Assembly: GCA_903859705.1 (NCBI GenBank)
Contig: CAIONQ010000133.1
Span: 1-64,000, forward strand
Reading direction: 5' to 3'
Origin: an uncultured Chthonomonas sp.
GTDB lineage: Bacteria > Armatimonadota > Chthonomonadetes > Chthonomonadales > Chthonomonadaceae
Length of the DNA: 64,000 bases
Position 1 is the stretch's first letter. Every line of letters starts with the position of its first letter. The translations under genes were made by a program, and so were the position numbers. Under the pieces are notes generated by a model that did no database searches, was not told the DNA's origin, and worked only from the letters and a program-made list of their open reading frames with translations. Below, piece by piece: positions 36,118 to 45,159 of this stretch.

Positions 36118-36923
36118 TGGTTGAAAGTGCGTATGGCTGGCGGTTAGCAGGCGCATCTGTTCAAGGGGTGAGCCACAAACGCTTAGAGATGCCCTGTCAG
36201 GATGCCCATGCAGTTGCATTGCTGCAGCCCGATGCGGTCGTGCTTGTTACCGCAGATGGTGCCGGCTCTGCCGAACTCAGCGCCACCGGGGCGCGCATCG
36301 CGGTAGATACTGCGCTCGCTTCCCTTGCGGCGGCTGCCAGTACGGGAATCTGGTGCCCGGATAACAGCCAGCGGTTGCTTACAGAGGCCGCTGCAACGGC
36401 ACTGCTGGCCGTAGAGGCAGAGGCAGCCAGCCTCGAGGTTCCCGCCCGGGCTCTGGCCTGCACCCTTATCCTCTGCGTATTATTGCCTCACTTTGCTGCC
36501 GCGCTTCAAATTGGCGATGGTGCCTGCGTGGTACGCCTGGCAGGCGATGCCAGCACAGAGCCTGTGCTAATGGCGCTCACCACACCAACGCATGGCGAAT
36601 ACCTCAACGAAACCACCTTTCTTGTATCCCCCAATGCTATACAATGCGCTCAGTTTGGCAGCACTTCACAAACTATAACCGGGGCAGCCCTGTTTACGGA
36701 TGGCCTGCAAGAAATCGCCCTTAATGCGCCCGATTACCGGCCGCACGGCCCATTTTTCGCGCCCCTGTTACGCTTTATCGAAGCGCAGGAATGCCCCGCT
36801 GCCGCAGAACAGCAGCTGCGCAGCTTTCTGGAATCGCCTCGACTTTCTAACCGTACGGATGATGATCTCACTCTATTGCTGGCGGCGCGTGCCGCATCGG
36901 AAGAAACTCCCCCTCTGCGCTGA
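36117..36923 (+). CDS. PP2C-like serine/threonine phosphatase
   Basis: A 268-residue protein in the PP2C_2 group: GVSHKRLEMPCQDAHAV near the start, VLVTADGAGSAELSATGARI (metal-binding Asp-Gly), LQIGDGACVVRLAG, GAALFTDGLQEIAL (second Asp-Gly) and NRTDDDLTLLLA at the end. It lacks a transmembrane helix. PP2C_2 proteins commonly pair with kinases and VWA-domain proteins, which are not found here. Overlap with glcD suggests a shared transcript rather than shared function. The start codon is fixed by that TGATG overlap. Confidence 0.82.
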   Translation: MVESAYGWRLAGASVQGVSHKRLEMPCQDAHAVALLQPDAVVLVTADGAGSAELSATGARIAVDTALASLAAAASTGIWCPDNSQRLLTEAAATALLAVEAEAASLEVPARALACTLILCVLLPHFAAALQIGDGACVVRLAGDASTEPVLMALTTPTHGEYLNETTFLVSPNAIQCAQFGSTSQTITGAALFTDGLQEIALNAPDYRPHGPFFAPLLRFIEAQECPAAAEQQLRSFLESPRLSNRTDDDLTLLLAARAASEETPPLR

Positions 36924-36939
36924 GAAGGATAACTGCCCT

Positions 36940-38109
36940 ATGAAACCGCTCTCACTTGCCGTTGCCACCGCACTGCTCGCCATGGCTGCTTCGTTACCCC
37001 TGCAGGCACAATCCGCCGCTCCCGATGCCGCCATGGAACAGCGGATAACCGCACACTCTGTGGTAAATGCCGGCAACCCCGCGCGCATTCAAAAGGTTCT
37101 GGCAAAAGCAAAAAAGGGCGAAAAAGTTACGGTTGCCGTAATTGGTGGCTCCATCACAGCCGGGGCATCTGCAACCAAACCAGAGCTGAGATATGCCGAT
37201 AGAATCGCTACCTGGTTTAAAACCCGGTTTCCTAAAGCCCAGATAGAGCTGGTAAATGCCGGCATCGGTGCAACCGGCTCAAACTACGGTGCGCTGCGTG
37301 CCGAGCGTGATCTTCTGGGCCATCATCCCGATCTGGTAGTGGTGGAGTACGCCGTTAACGATCCCAACTTCAAAGAGTTCGCCATTACTCTGGAGGGGTT
37401 ACTTCGCCAGATTCTAAAACGACCACAGCAGCCCGGCGTTGTATTGATGTTTATGATGAACAATGCGGGCGGCAATGCGCAGGAGTGGCACAGCAAAGTA
37501 GGAGAGCACTACGGCATCCCCATGCTGAGCTACCGCGATGCCCTATGGCCAGAGATTTCAGACCATCACCTGGCATTAAATGATGTATTTGCCGATCAGG
37601 TTCACCCCAACGATAGGGGGCATGGCTATGTGGCTTCTTTCGTAACCAGTTATCTGGAATCGGTTCTCAAATCCCGCGCAAAGGCACGCATCGCGCCGCT
37701 TCCTGCCCCGCTATTTACCGATCTGTATGAGCACCCACATCTGTACTACGGCAAAAACATTCAGCCCACCGCTAACCAGGGTTGGCGTTACGATTCTGCC
37801 GGGGATTTCTGGGCAGCTACAACCCCGGGCAGTGTGCTGGAGGCAGATGTTGAGGGCAAAGAGGTGAGTGTGCTGGCGTTCCGAATTAAAGGTCCCATGG
37901 GCAGAGCCCGTGTTCAGGTAGATAGTGCGCCAGCGGTAACTCTGGAGGGCTGGTTCGATCAAACGTGGGGTGGTTACACCTTTACAGAGCCAGTAGCAAA
38001 AGATCTCCCTGCAGGCAAACACCATATTAAGATTGAGGTGCTTGCAGAAAAAGCTGCTGGCAGCACCGGAACCGAGTTCCGAGTATTCGGCATTGGCTCG
38101 GCTGGTTAA
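36940..38109 (+). CDS. Secreted SGNH/GDSL-type hydrolase
   Basis: A 389-residue protein: signal peptide (about 1-23, LPLQAQ), SGNH domain with block I VAVIGGSITAG (Ser71 nucleophile), LVNAGIGATGSNYGALR (block II Gly), VVEYAVND (block III Asn) and DQVHPNDRGHGY (catalytic Asp and His). A C-terminal beta-sandwich (about 245-389, VSVLAFRIKGPMGRARVQVD) resembles carbohydrate-esterase accessory domains. It probably removes acyl groups from polysaccharides outside the cell. GAAGGATA precedes the ATG. It follows the PP2C gene by 16 bases and ends in a 4-base overlap with the convergent gene. Confidence 0.85.
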   Translation: MKPLSLAVATALLAMAASLPLQAQSAAPDAAMEQRITAHSVVNAGNPARIQKVLAKAKKGEKVTVAVIGGSITAGASATKPELRYADRIATWFKTRFPKAQIELVNAGIGATGSNYGALRAERDLLGHHPDLVVVEYAVNDPNFKEFAITLEGLLRQILKRPQQPGVVLMFMMNNAGGNAQEWHSKVGEHYGIPMLSYRDALWPEISDHHLALNDVFADQVHPNDRGHGYVASFVTSYLESVLKSRAKARIAPLPAPLFTDLYEHPHLYYGKNIQPTANQGWRYDSAGDFWAATTPGSVLEADVEGKEVSVLAFRIKGPMGRARVQVDSAPAVTLEGWFDQTWGGYTFTEPVAKDLPAGKHHIKIEVLAEKAAGSTGTEFRVFGIGSAG

Positions 38110-39644
38110 CCTTCAGTTTCTGAACTGCCGGCGCGCAGCAGCTCCCGCTGGTCTTCTGTGGCAACACCTTCGGTGGGGCGCAGCAGGGAGTTGCTGCCAC
38201 CTGCATTCGGGCTGGATGCCCGCAGCAGTGTCTGACTCTGTTTATGCTCTTCTGCCCGCAGGCTCAGCGCTGCCAGGCAAGTTTCTGCAGCCTCGCGCAA
38301 AGCCTCGCCACGCGGTCTGCCGCCAGCACGGTCGGCAGCCTTACGCACTGCCTCCAGGCTGGCCTCATCGCCTACCTTTTCCAGGGCAGAAAAGGCGGCT
38401 AGCACAAACTCCTGGTTGGCATAGTGATTATAAAGTGCCGTATTCAACTGGTTACGGGTGGCTGGCGGAAGCAGCGCGGCATCAGCAGTACCTATTTTCT
38501 TAAGCAGGGGTGTCAGCACTATTGCCGCCGTGCTGCCGCTGTTAAGTGCGGTGGCAGCAATATCCATCAGTGGGGCAATTAACCGCAAATCCTGGTAACG
38601 AGTAAGGCTGTGCAGCAGTTTCTGGGAGGCATAGGCACCCCGGAAGGCGGAGGCCACCATGGTGCCGAGTATGCCCACCAATAACAGCACAAGCAGTGGC
38701 GAAGCACCTGCACCGCTCTTTACCATCCCAAGGTGAATGCCAGCCACACCCAGCCCCGCCACCGCAAGCACAATCGTCCGCAATAGATATCTTCGGGTGC
38801 TGCTGTTAGTGCCCTGGATACTATTTACATACTTTTGGAGCTCAGCATCAGTTAATATGGCGGCATTCGCAGCCGGCACAGCTGGCGTTTCATTAACCCT
38901 TCCAGCCAGCTTGCTGCCCGTTCTAAGGCACTCCACATTGGTCTGCACCGCCTCCATTATCGCAGCCTTGTGCTCGGGCAACGCATTATCCAATTTAGAA
39001 ACGAAATTTGCGAGCTGCTGTATCTGTGCTGCAGTACCAATCCTGCCAACAGCGTTTAACAACTCAACCGCAAGGTCTGGGCTGTAACTGCCAATACGCT
39101 GCCGGGTGCATGCTCGTTCTATGCAATCAAACAACCGTTTCCACTGCTCAGGGGTAAGGCTAATGTTCTCAGCGGTAACCTCTGGCAGTAGGCGCATCAG
39201 GCCAACACTGGCTATTCCAGATATTCCGCTCTCTTCCCGCATCGCATCCAGCAGCACGGGCAGGTCTTCAGGCAGCGGGGCATCCGTAAGCGTGCGTAGC
39301 TCCCGCTGTACTCCAATTCTTCCGCCCGTAAGGGCAGCTATTGTGCCGCCATAGCCGCTAATAAGCAGGGTCATCAGGGCTTTCATAGGTAGACTGGAAC
39401 TGAAACTGGGGATGGAAACACTGCCATAGGCCAACCCGGCAAGGCTGGCCGCAATTACACCGATGGAAGGGTAAAGAAGCTTCTGGTACCTGCGGCGTAA
39501 CTTTATCGCGCCGTTAAGCGCCTTCAATACGGTGCTGTGCAGCGCACCATTTTCAGAAACTTCGGCCTCCAAAGGCTCAACCACAACAGAAATAGTCTGC
39601 TGTGCTGGCCCGGCCGCCTCTATTTCCGATTTCTGCGTTTGCAT
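38106..39644 (-). CDS. Membrane protein with HEAT-like helical repeats, function unknown
   Basis: About 512 residues. Two hydrophobic hairpins (about 60-80 with IGVIAASLAGLAYG plus 92-112, and about 290-310 plus 318-340 with LLVLLLVGILGTMVASAF) flank long alpha-helical stretches. Those around 125-230 and 355-450 (LLDAMREESGISGIASVGLMRLL, LIAPLMDIAATALNSGSTAAIVLTP split in two helices, AFSALEKVGDEASLEAVRKAA) look like HEAT/ARM repeats. The C-terminus is disordered. I recognise no family. ATG 39644 is chosen over TTG 39680, with no strong ribosome-binding site for either. Confidence 0.6.
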   Translation of the reverse strand: MQTQKSEIEAAGPAQQTISVVVEPLEAEVSENGALHSTVLKALNGAIKLRRRYQKLLYPSIGVIAASLAGLAYGSVSIPSFSSSLPMKALMTLLISGYGGTIAALTGGRIGVQRELRTLTDAPLPEDLPVLLDAMREESGISGIASVGLMRLLPEVTAENISLTPEQWKRLFDCIERACTRQRIGSYSPDLAVELLNAVGRIGTAAQIQQLANFVSKLDNALPEHKAAIMEAVQTNVECLRTGSKLAGRVNETPAVPAANAAILTDAELQKYVNSIQGTNSSTRRYLLRTIVLAVAGLGVAGIHLGMVKSGAGASPLLVLLLVGILGTMVASAFRGAYASQKLLHSLTRYQDLRLIAPLMDIAATALNSGSTAAIVLTPLLKKIGTADAALLPPATRNQLNTALYNHYANQEFVLAAFSALEKVGDEASLEAVRKAADRAGGRPRGEALREAAETCLAALSLRAEEHKQSQTLLRASSPNAGGSNSLLRPTEGVATEDQRELLRAGSSETEG

Positions 39645-39854
39645 AGGGCCCAACTTCTTCGCCTCAAAGGATAATCCCAATTGCTATACTGGCCGCAGCA
39701 ACCGTGCGTTTCACCGTTGTTTCGGTGCCGGCCATCTCTGGTTAGGGTACACTACCTCTGACTTTTTGTATAGAAACCGATGCTGATATTCGGTTGTTGA
39801 GGGTTTTCGGTAGGCGTGGAGAGTACGCTCGAAATCGAACAGGAGATAAGTACA

Positions 39855-40718
39855 ATGCGAAGATTGATTTCCCGACGTACACTGCTCTGCGGTGCAGCAG
39901 CAGTTGCAGCCGCAGCAGCGGGCGCCCACACAATGGCTGTTGGCAAGCCGGATAGCGGGCTGAAGTTCGCCGTTTATGGCGATTGCCGAGATGGCCATGA
40001 GGTACACCGTAAACTGGTGGCCGCTATGCTGGCTCAAAAGCCAACTCTCATTCTTCAAACGGGAGACCTGGTGCATCGCGGCAACGATGATGCCGCCTGG
40101 AAAACCTACGATGATATAACCGGGGATATGCGCAAAAAGGTGCTACTGTACCCATCTCGCGGCAATCATGATTTTGGCGGCACTGGTTATGCCGAGCGTT
40201 TTACCGCCCCCTTTACCTCCGGCAATAAAGATTACTACTCTTTCACAAAGGGCAACTGCCATTTCATCGCAGTGGATGTGGATGAGCATGCCGAATTTGG
40301 GCCGGAAACTGAGCAGTACAAATGGCTGATTAAGGACCTCGAAGCCGCTAAAAAAAGCAGTGCACACACCTTTGTGTACTTCCATCTCGCTCCCTACTCC
40401 ATCGGCTCACACGGTATGAACCCGGAAGTGCAGAAAACACTCTGCCCCGTGTTCGCTAAGTATGGTGTTCGCATTGTATTTACCGGCCACGATCATAACT
40501 ACTATCACACCACCCGAGATGGCGTTCCGTACATCGTTACCGGCGGCGGTGGCGCACCTCTGTACGATACACATCCAGATAAAGGTGCGATTGATGGCGA
40601 TAAGTATGAAAAGGTGAACCACTACCTGGTAGTGGATGTTAAGGGTAAAGATGTGCACGTTCAAGCCATCCGCATTGATGGAACTGTAATCGAAAAGTTC
40701 ACCGTCTCCGCCAAATAA
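39855..40718 (+). CDS. Tat-exported calcineurin-like metallophosphoesterase
   Basis: A 287-residue protein. The twin-arginine signal (SRRTLLCGAAAVAAAA) lies near residue 6. The metallophosphoesterase motifs are in order: YGDCRDGH (D-x-H variant with Cys-Arg between), LQTGDLVHRG (GD), SRGNHDFGG (GNH), YFHLAPYS and FTGHDHNYYH (GHxH). It would act folded in the periplasm on a phospho-mono- or diester. ATG 39855 has AGGAG 9 bases before it and starts right at the Tat signal. gpsA follows after 3 bases. Confidence 0.85.
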   Translation: MRRLISRRTLLCGAAAVAAAAAGAHTMAVGKPDSGLKFAVYGDCRDGHEVHRKLVAAMLAQKPTLILQTGDLVHRGNDDAAWKTYDDITGDMRKKVLLYPSRGNHDFGGTGYAERFTAPFTSGNKDYYSFTKGNCHFIAVDVDEHAEFGPETEQYKWLIKDLEAAKKSSAHTFVYFHLAPYSIGSHGMNPEVQKTLCPVFAKYGVRIVFTGHDHNYYHTTRDGVPYIVTGGGGAPLYDTHPDKGAIDGDKYEKVNHYLVVDVKGKDVHVQAIRIDGTVIEKFTVSAK

Positions 40719-40721
40719 CGA

Positions 40722-41810
40722 ATGAATCGTCTCGCTTCGATACCCTCTGAACAGGATCTGGAAATCGGCAATAATCTATTCTCAGATTTCGGGCCCGAAG
40801 TTCCTGTAGCAATCGCAGGTGCCGGGAGCTGGGGCACTGCCCTGGCCTCGGTACTTGCATCCAATGGCCACACCGTTCGCCTCTGGGCTCGAGATGCCGA
40901 TCTCATCTCCCGGCTTTGCTCAGATGCCGAAAATCGCCAATACCTGCCCGGTATTCCCCTGCCTGCATCCATCCTACCCACCAGTAGCCTTCCACAGGCG
41001 CTGGATGGTGCCCGCGTGGTGGTATTTGCGGTGCCATGCGGTGCCGTGCGTGAAACAGCACGCCTTGCAGCCGAATTCGCCGCACCACATACCCTGATTA
41101 TCTCTGCAGCCAAAGGGCTGGAAGAACATACCGCCCTGCGCATGAGCCAGGTTCTGGAAGAGGTTATGCCGGGCTGTACCCCGCGCGTTGCCGCACTCTC
41201 TGGCCCCAACCTTGCCGTAGAAATGGCGCGCCGGGCACCCACCGCCAGTGTGGCCGCCTCTACCAACCCCGCTGCAGCCCGGGCTGTACAGCAGCTATTT
41301 GTTAGCGATCCGTCTCCGGCCTTTCGTGTGTATACCGGCTCCGATGTGGTGGGAGTTGAGCTTGGTGGTGCCATTAAAAACAGCATAGCAATAGGGGCGG
41401 GCATTCTGGAGGGGATGGGCTACGGGGATAACTCGCGTGCCGCCTTCATGACCCGCGGCCTGGCCGAGGCCATTCGCCTTGGGGCAGCGCAGGGGGCGCA
41501 GGTAAGCACATTTCTTGGCCTATCTGGCGTGGGAGATCTCATTGCCACCGGCGGCAGCCGGCTTTCTCGCAACTATCGAGTTGGTTTCGCACTGGGCCAG
41601 GGCAGAACCCTGCCAGAGGTGTTAGAAGAGCTTGGCCAGGTTGCCGAAGGGGTTCCAACCACCAGGGTTTTGTGTGATCTTGCTGCCCGCTGTGGTGTTG
41701 AAATTCCGCTGTGTGCCGCACTGCACGCTATCCTGTTTGAGCACAAATCCATCCCAGAGGTTATCCAGCAGCTAATGCAGCGCCCCCCGAGAGATGAGCA
41801 CGATTTTTAA
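40722..41810 (+). CDS. gpsA: Glycerol-3-phosphate dehydrogenase [NAD(P)+]
   Basis: A 362-residue GpsA: after a roughly 26-residue extension comes VAIAGAGSWGTALASVLASNG (Rossmann GxGxxG), LWARDADLI, VVVFAVPCGAVRET, ISAAKGLEE, LSGPNLAVEMARRAPTA, VGVELGGAIKNSIAIGAGI (catalytic Lys), YGDNSRAAFMTRGLAE and GLSGVGDLIATGGSRLSRNYRVG. It makes sn-glycerol-3-phosphate for phospholipids from DHAP. The N-terminal extension is longer than usual. It starts 3 bases after the metallophosphoesterase stop, and its stop overlaps the convergent kinase gene. Confidence 0.95.
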   Translation: MNRLASIPSEQDLEIGNNLFSDFGPEVPVAIAGAGSWGTALASVLASNGHTVRLWARDADLISRLCSDAENRQYLPGIPLPASILPTSSLPQALDGARVVVFAVPCGAVRETARLAAEFAAPHTLIISAAKGLEEHTALRMSQVLEEVMPGCTPRVAALSGPNLAVEMARRAPTASVAASTNPAAARAVQQLFVSDPSPAFRVYTGSDVVGVELGGAIKNSIAIGAGILEGMGYGDNSRAAFMTRGLAEAIRLGAAQGAQVSTFLGLSGVGDLIATGGSRLSRNYRVGFALGQGRTLPEVLEELGQVAEGVPTTRVLCDLAARCGVEIPLCAALHAILFEHKSIPEVIQQLMQRPPRDEHDF

Positions 41811-42754
41811 TCCGCACTGCCCGCTCTCAACGCCCATTCTCCGGCAGCAACCAGCGCGTCATCCCCAATATCTTCCCCATACACCACCAGTATCGCGCCG
41901 TAGTGCAGGGCCCTGAATCGTGCCCGGGCATGCTCAACCGCATCCACAGCCCCGTACGCTTCAAAAAACGCCCGCCGCGCCTCGCCGCTCAATAGGCTAT
42001 AGGCAATAGAGATATCCAGTGAGCGGTCTCCACAGTGCACATCTCCCCAGTCGATAATGCCCGTTAGCCTTACGGAAGCCTCTGAGGTTGTGTCTACAAG
42101 CAGGTGTCGCAGATACAGGTCTCCATGCACCACACAGCGCTTGCGGCCGCTGTCTGGCGTGTCCACAAGCTTCTTTGCAATGGCAGCAATGTGTGAAGCA
42201 TTCAAACCGCGCGCTTCCAGCGTTGGTGCCGCCTTAATCAGCCGCTCTTCCAGCTGAACAATCCTCAAGTGCAGATCGGTGCGGCGCAGGGTATCTCCCG
42301 GCAGCTGCCAATCCGGGTTAACGGGAATGCTGTGGAGCGTCTTTAGAAACCGAGCCAGTGCAGGAGCAATCTCGAGGCAGCGCCCCGCATCCCAACCAAT
42401 CTGGCACGCCGTAACGCCCGGTATAAAGGGGTATCCAGCAAAAGGGTACGGGTAGCCTGCTGCCGGGGTACCGCAGCACACCGGGGATGGGATCGCAAGC
42501 GGCAAAAAAGGTGCAATATTGCCCAGCACCCTCATCTCAGTACCAATCAGTGCGGCACCCAGCTGCCGTATCGGGAAACGCCATAACATCTGGCCATCAG
42601 CAAGATAAGCGCTGTTATCCCAGCCAGTGCCCAGCAAATGAATTTCACCGGGAGCATGCGCCGCAAACTGCTTTGCTATCAGCCTGGCAGCAATCTCTGA
42701 TGTCATCTCTACATCCGGCACCCACGGGCGATTATCCGGCACGCTGCTGCTCAC
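41807..42754 (-). CDS. Aminoglycoside phosphotransferase-fold kinase
   Basis: A 315-residue APH-family protein: WRFPIRQL (ATP-site strand), FIPGVTACQIGWD, VVHGDLYLRHLLVD (catalytic Asp, normally HGDLHxxN; here the position after Leu is Tyr and the usual Asn is His) and GIIDWGDVHCGDRSLDISIAY (metal-binding Asp). Such kinases phosphorylate small molecules such as aminoglycosides, macrolides, homoserine or choline. The substrate cannot be told. The catalytic loop variant is mild. The start at 42754 overlaps the downstream end of the glycosyltransferase gene by 23 bases. Confidence 0.8.
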   Translation of the reverse strand: MSSSVPDNRPWVPDVEMTSEIAARLIAKQFAAHAPGEIHLLGTGWDNSAYLADGQMLWRFPIRQLGAALIGTEMRVLGNIAPFLPLAIPSPVCCGTPAAGYPYPFAGYPFIPGVTACQIGWDAGRCLEIAPALARFLKTLHSIPVNPDWQLPGDTLRRTDLHLRIVQLEERLIKAAPTLEARGLNASHIAAIAKKLVDTPDSGRKRCVVHGDLYLRHLLVDTTSEASVRLTGIIDWGDVHCGDRSLDISIAYSLLSGEARRAFFEAYGAVDAVEHARARFRALHYGAILVVYGEDIGDDALVAAGEWALRAGSAD

Positions 42755-43931
42755 TTTCTAGCTCAGCATACAGGGCCGCATATCGATCAACCATAATAGA
42801 AACATTATATTCGTGCGACGTTTGTATCCCATTATAAGCAATAAAAGCGCGATACTCTACAGATTTAAGCAGCATTTGTAGTTTTTGTATAAGCTGCGGC
42901 ACATTGCCCACGGTATGCAGTTCAGCGTTTGTTCCGCTAACAAGCACCTCATCATTGCCCCGGCAGCGGGTACTCAATATCGGGCTGCCAGCCGCAAGCG
43001 CTTCCAGCACGGCCAGGCTAAAGTTTTCGGCCTCGGTTGGCAGCATCCAAACCGTTGCCGCCGCAAGCCAGTTCGGCACATCGCTCCGGTGCCCCATCAG
43101 GTGCACCCTCTCTGCAAAACCTGCCGCACTGGCTGCCTCCAAAATGCGCGATTCCAGCTCACCTTTGCCAACAAAAGCTATGTGCAGCAGCCGAAACTCT
43201 GGCTCTCCGGCCAGAGCTATAAAGGCGTTGAGGGCATCCAGAGGGCGCTTTTGGGGGTCGAGCCGAGAAGTGAACACCAACAAGGCAGCTTTGGCTGGCA
43301 GGTTCAGCTCACTCCGGATTTGTGCACCATCCCCATTCCGGAATCGGGCTACGTCCACTCCATTGGGTATGTGGCACACATGTTCCTCTGCCACGCCATA
43401 CTTCAGCTGGGTACGCACCGCCTGGTTAGATGGGCAAATAATCTTATGAATCCGGGTGCCAGCTGCTGCCGCCCAGGCTTTTGCGCGTTCTTCCCCGGGT
43501 GCCAGAGTATCGTATGGGCTATGTACCGTTACCACCACACGCTCTGGCGGTATGCCAATTTCACCAAGCACCTTCGGAACGGTGCGAGAAAGGCAAAAAT
43601 CACCGGTGTGAAAGTGCAGAACGGGTGCACTGTGCTGCCCAAACAACGCAATCAGATCTTCTGGAACCTGTTTTGGGGCAACCGGGTCTGCCCGCATTAG
43701 AGGCGTTCTAATAAGCTCAACGCCGCGCGCTGCAGCATCCGCCGCCAGCCCTTCAGTGGTGGGAATCCGCGGCACAACAATGCGCACCCGGCGGCCACGC
43801 TGCTGCATGCCGTGTGCAAGCTCGAGCATCTGGATTGCATCTCCCCCATGCCCGAGCACAAACCCAAAATAGACTATAGCAACGCCCGATTCCCCGGCAC
43901 TCCCGGAGTTATCTGCATATTGGTCGTTCAA
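42732..43931 (-). CDS. GT4-type glycosyltransferase
   Basis: About 399 residues in the GT-B fold. The N-terminal domain has FVLGHGGDAIQMLELAHGM. The C-terminal domain has CHIPNGVDVARF, LLVFTSRLDPQKRPLDALNAF, VHLMGHRSDVPNWLAAATVW and the EX7E motif in ENFSLAVLEALAAGSPIL. It transfers a sugar from a nucleotide donor to an unknown acceptor, probably for surface glycan. TTG 43931 lies 20 bases after the upstream stop. AAGGGG and GGCGG precede it, so the start is plausible rather than certain. Confidence 0.85.
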   Translation of the reverse strand: MNDQYADNSGSAGESGVAIVYFGFVLGHGGDAIQMLELAHGMQQRGRRVRIVVPRIPTTEGLAADAAARGVELIRTPLMRADPVAPKQVPEDLIALFGQHSAPVLHFHTGDFCLSRTVPKVLGEIGIPPERVVVTVHSPYDTLAPGEERAKAWAAAAGTRIHKIICPSNQAVRTQLKYGVAEEHVCHIPNGVDVARFRNGDGAQIRSELNLPAKAALLVFTSRLDPQKRPLDALNAFIALAGEPEFRLLHIAFVGKGELESRILEAASAAGFAERVHLMGHRSDVPNWLAAATVWMLPTEAENFSLAVLEALAAGSPILSTRCRGNDEVLVSGTNAELHTVGNVPQLIQKLQMLLKSVEYRAFIAYNGIQTSHEYNVSIMVDRYAALYAELESEQQRAG

Positions 43932-43951
43932 CCGCCAGATCCGCCCCTTAT

Positions 43952-44821
43952 CTAAACATCGCACAGCTGCGCCGCTTTTGTAAGCGAGGCAACAACGTCC
44001 TTACTGCGCGGTATAAACTCATGTGCATAGTAGCCTGTAAACCCAGTATCCACTACCGCCTGCGCAATACGCCTGTAGTTTAGCTCCTGCGTGTCATCAA
44101 TCTCGGCACGGCCGGGCACGCCTCCGGTATGGAAGTGCCCTATATACTGAATATTCTCCCGGATGGTATCTACCACATCCCCTTCCATTATCTGCATGTG
44201 GAAGATATCGTACAGTAGTTTAAACCGGTTAGATCCCACCCTCTTACACAGCTCCGCTCCCCAGGCGGTATGATCGCACTGGTAGTCTTTGTGGCTGCGT
44301 TTGGAGTTCAGCAGTTCCATGCAAACCGTTACGCCAAGCTGCTCTGCCAGCGGCATAATCCGCTTAAGGCCCTTTGCGCAGGTCTCTATTCCCTCTGCAT
44401 CCGCCATGCCCCTGCGGTTTCCGCTAAATACTATCATATTCGGCAGCCCGGCCGCTTTCACCAGTGGCAGCAAACGCTCGCTCTCTTTCACCAATTTATC
44501 GTGGTTGGCCACCGTGTTCCAGCCATCGCCAATTGGCCCCGGGCCATTGGCCATGGCGCACGTTAGCCCATACTTCTTTACCGTATCCCACTCGTTTTCG
44601 CTCAGCAGCTCCACACTCTGCAGGCCAATTGCCTTCGCAGCTTCGCATAATTGATCCAGCGTCAGATTAGGGTAGCACCACTTGCATACCGATTGTTTTA
44701 GCTTGCCTTTAAGCGGTGCCGTGGCCGCCATAACGGTGGTTGAAGGGGTTAACCCGGCTGCGGCAAGGCCTGCTGTGGCCACGCCTGCAAGGGCAGATCT
44801 GCGGGAGATTTCTATGCTCAT
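43952..44821 (-). CDS. Tat-exported hydroxypyruvate isomerase-like sugar isomerase
   Basis: A 289-residue AP-endonuclease-2-type TIM barrel. The Tat signal is SRRSALAGVATAGL with cleavage near VMAATA. Barrel motifs include KWCYPNLTLDQLCEAAKAIG, VTVCMELLNS (Glu metal ligand), LLYDIFHMQIMEGDVV (Asp and His ligands), IGHFHTGGVPGR and GYYAHEFIP (final Glu). It most resembles hydroxypyruvate isomerase (Hyi) but is exported. AAAGGA precedes the ATG. It is the first gene of a short operon with the glycosyltransferase and kinase. Confidence 0.85.
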   Translation of the reverse strand: MSIEISRRSALAGVATAGLAAAGLTPSTTVMAATAPLKGKLKQSVCKWCYPNLTLDQLCEAAKAIGLQSVELLSENEWDTVKKYGLTCAMANGPGPIGDGWNTVANHDKLVKESERLLPLVKAAGLPNMIVFSGNRRGMADAEGIETCAKGLKRIMPLAEQLGVTVCMELLNSKRSHKDYQCDHTAWGAELCKRVGSNRFKLLYDIFHMQIMEGDVVDTIRENIQYIGHFHTGGVPGRAEIDDTQELNYRRIAQAVVDTGFTGYYAHEFIPRSKDVVASLTKAAQLCDV

Positions 44822-45159
44822 AATTGAACTTCATCCTTTCGTACCCGTGCGAAATTTACGGCCGCGCTGCAAAATATCCGCGGTGTAGTTCCTTCTGGGT
44901 ATTGTAACACGCCCTGCACAAACCGAGTAAAGTGTGCAGAAAATTGCATTTTCTGTGGCAGAGCAATAAATAAAGGGTTGACAGCGGATGCATATCGCAT
45001 CTGCCATAAAACAACACAAATATAATTACAGAACGTAAAATAGGCCACATTAGCGTCATTTTCAGTGGCCACTCCCTGCGCAATCACAGACTAAAGTAAC
45101 ATCAAAGTCAACTTTTCTGCACTTACAATGCGGTTTGCACAGGAAAGGCACTCAAGCCA
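44822..45159. other. 338-base divergent intergenic region
   Basis: It lies between the exported isomerase (reverse) and the orphan secreted protein (forward). It is AT-rich and carries an isolated TTGACA near 44977 and a TATAAT near 45020, not spaced as one promoter. It also has an imperfect inverted repeat around GATGCATATCGCATC. I see no gene or RNA family. Confidence 0.4.
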
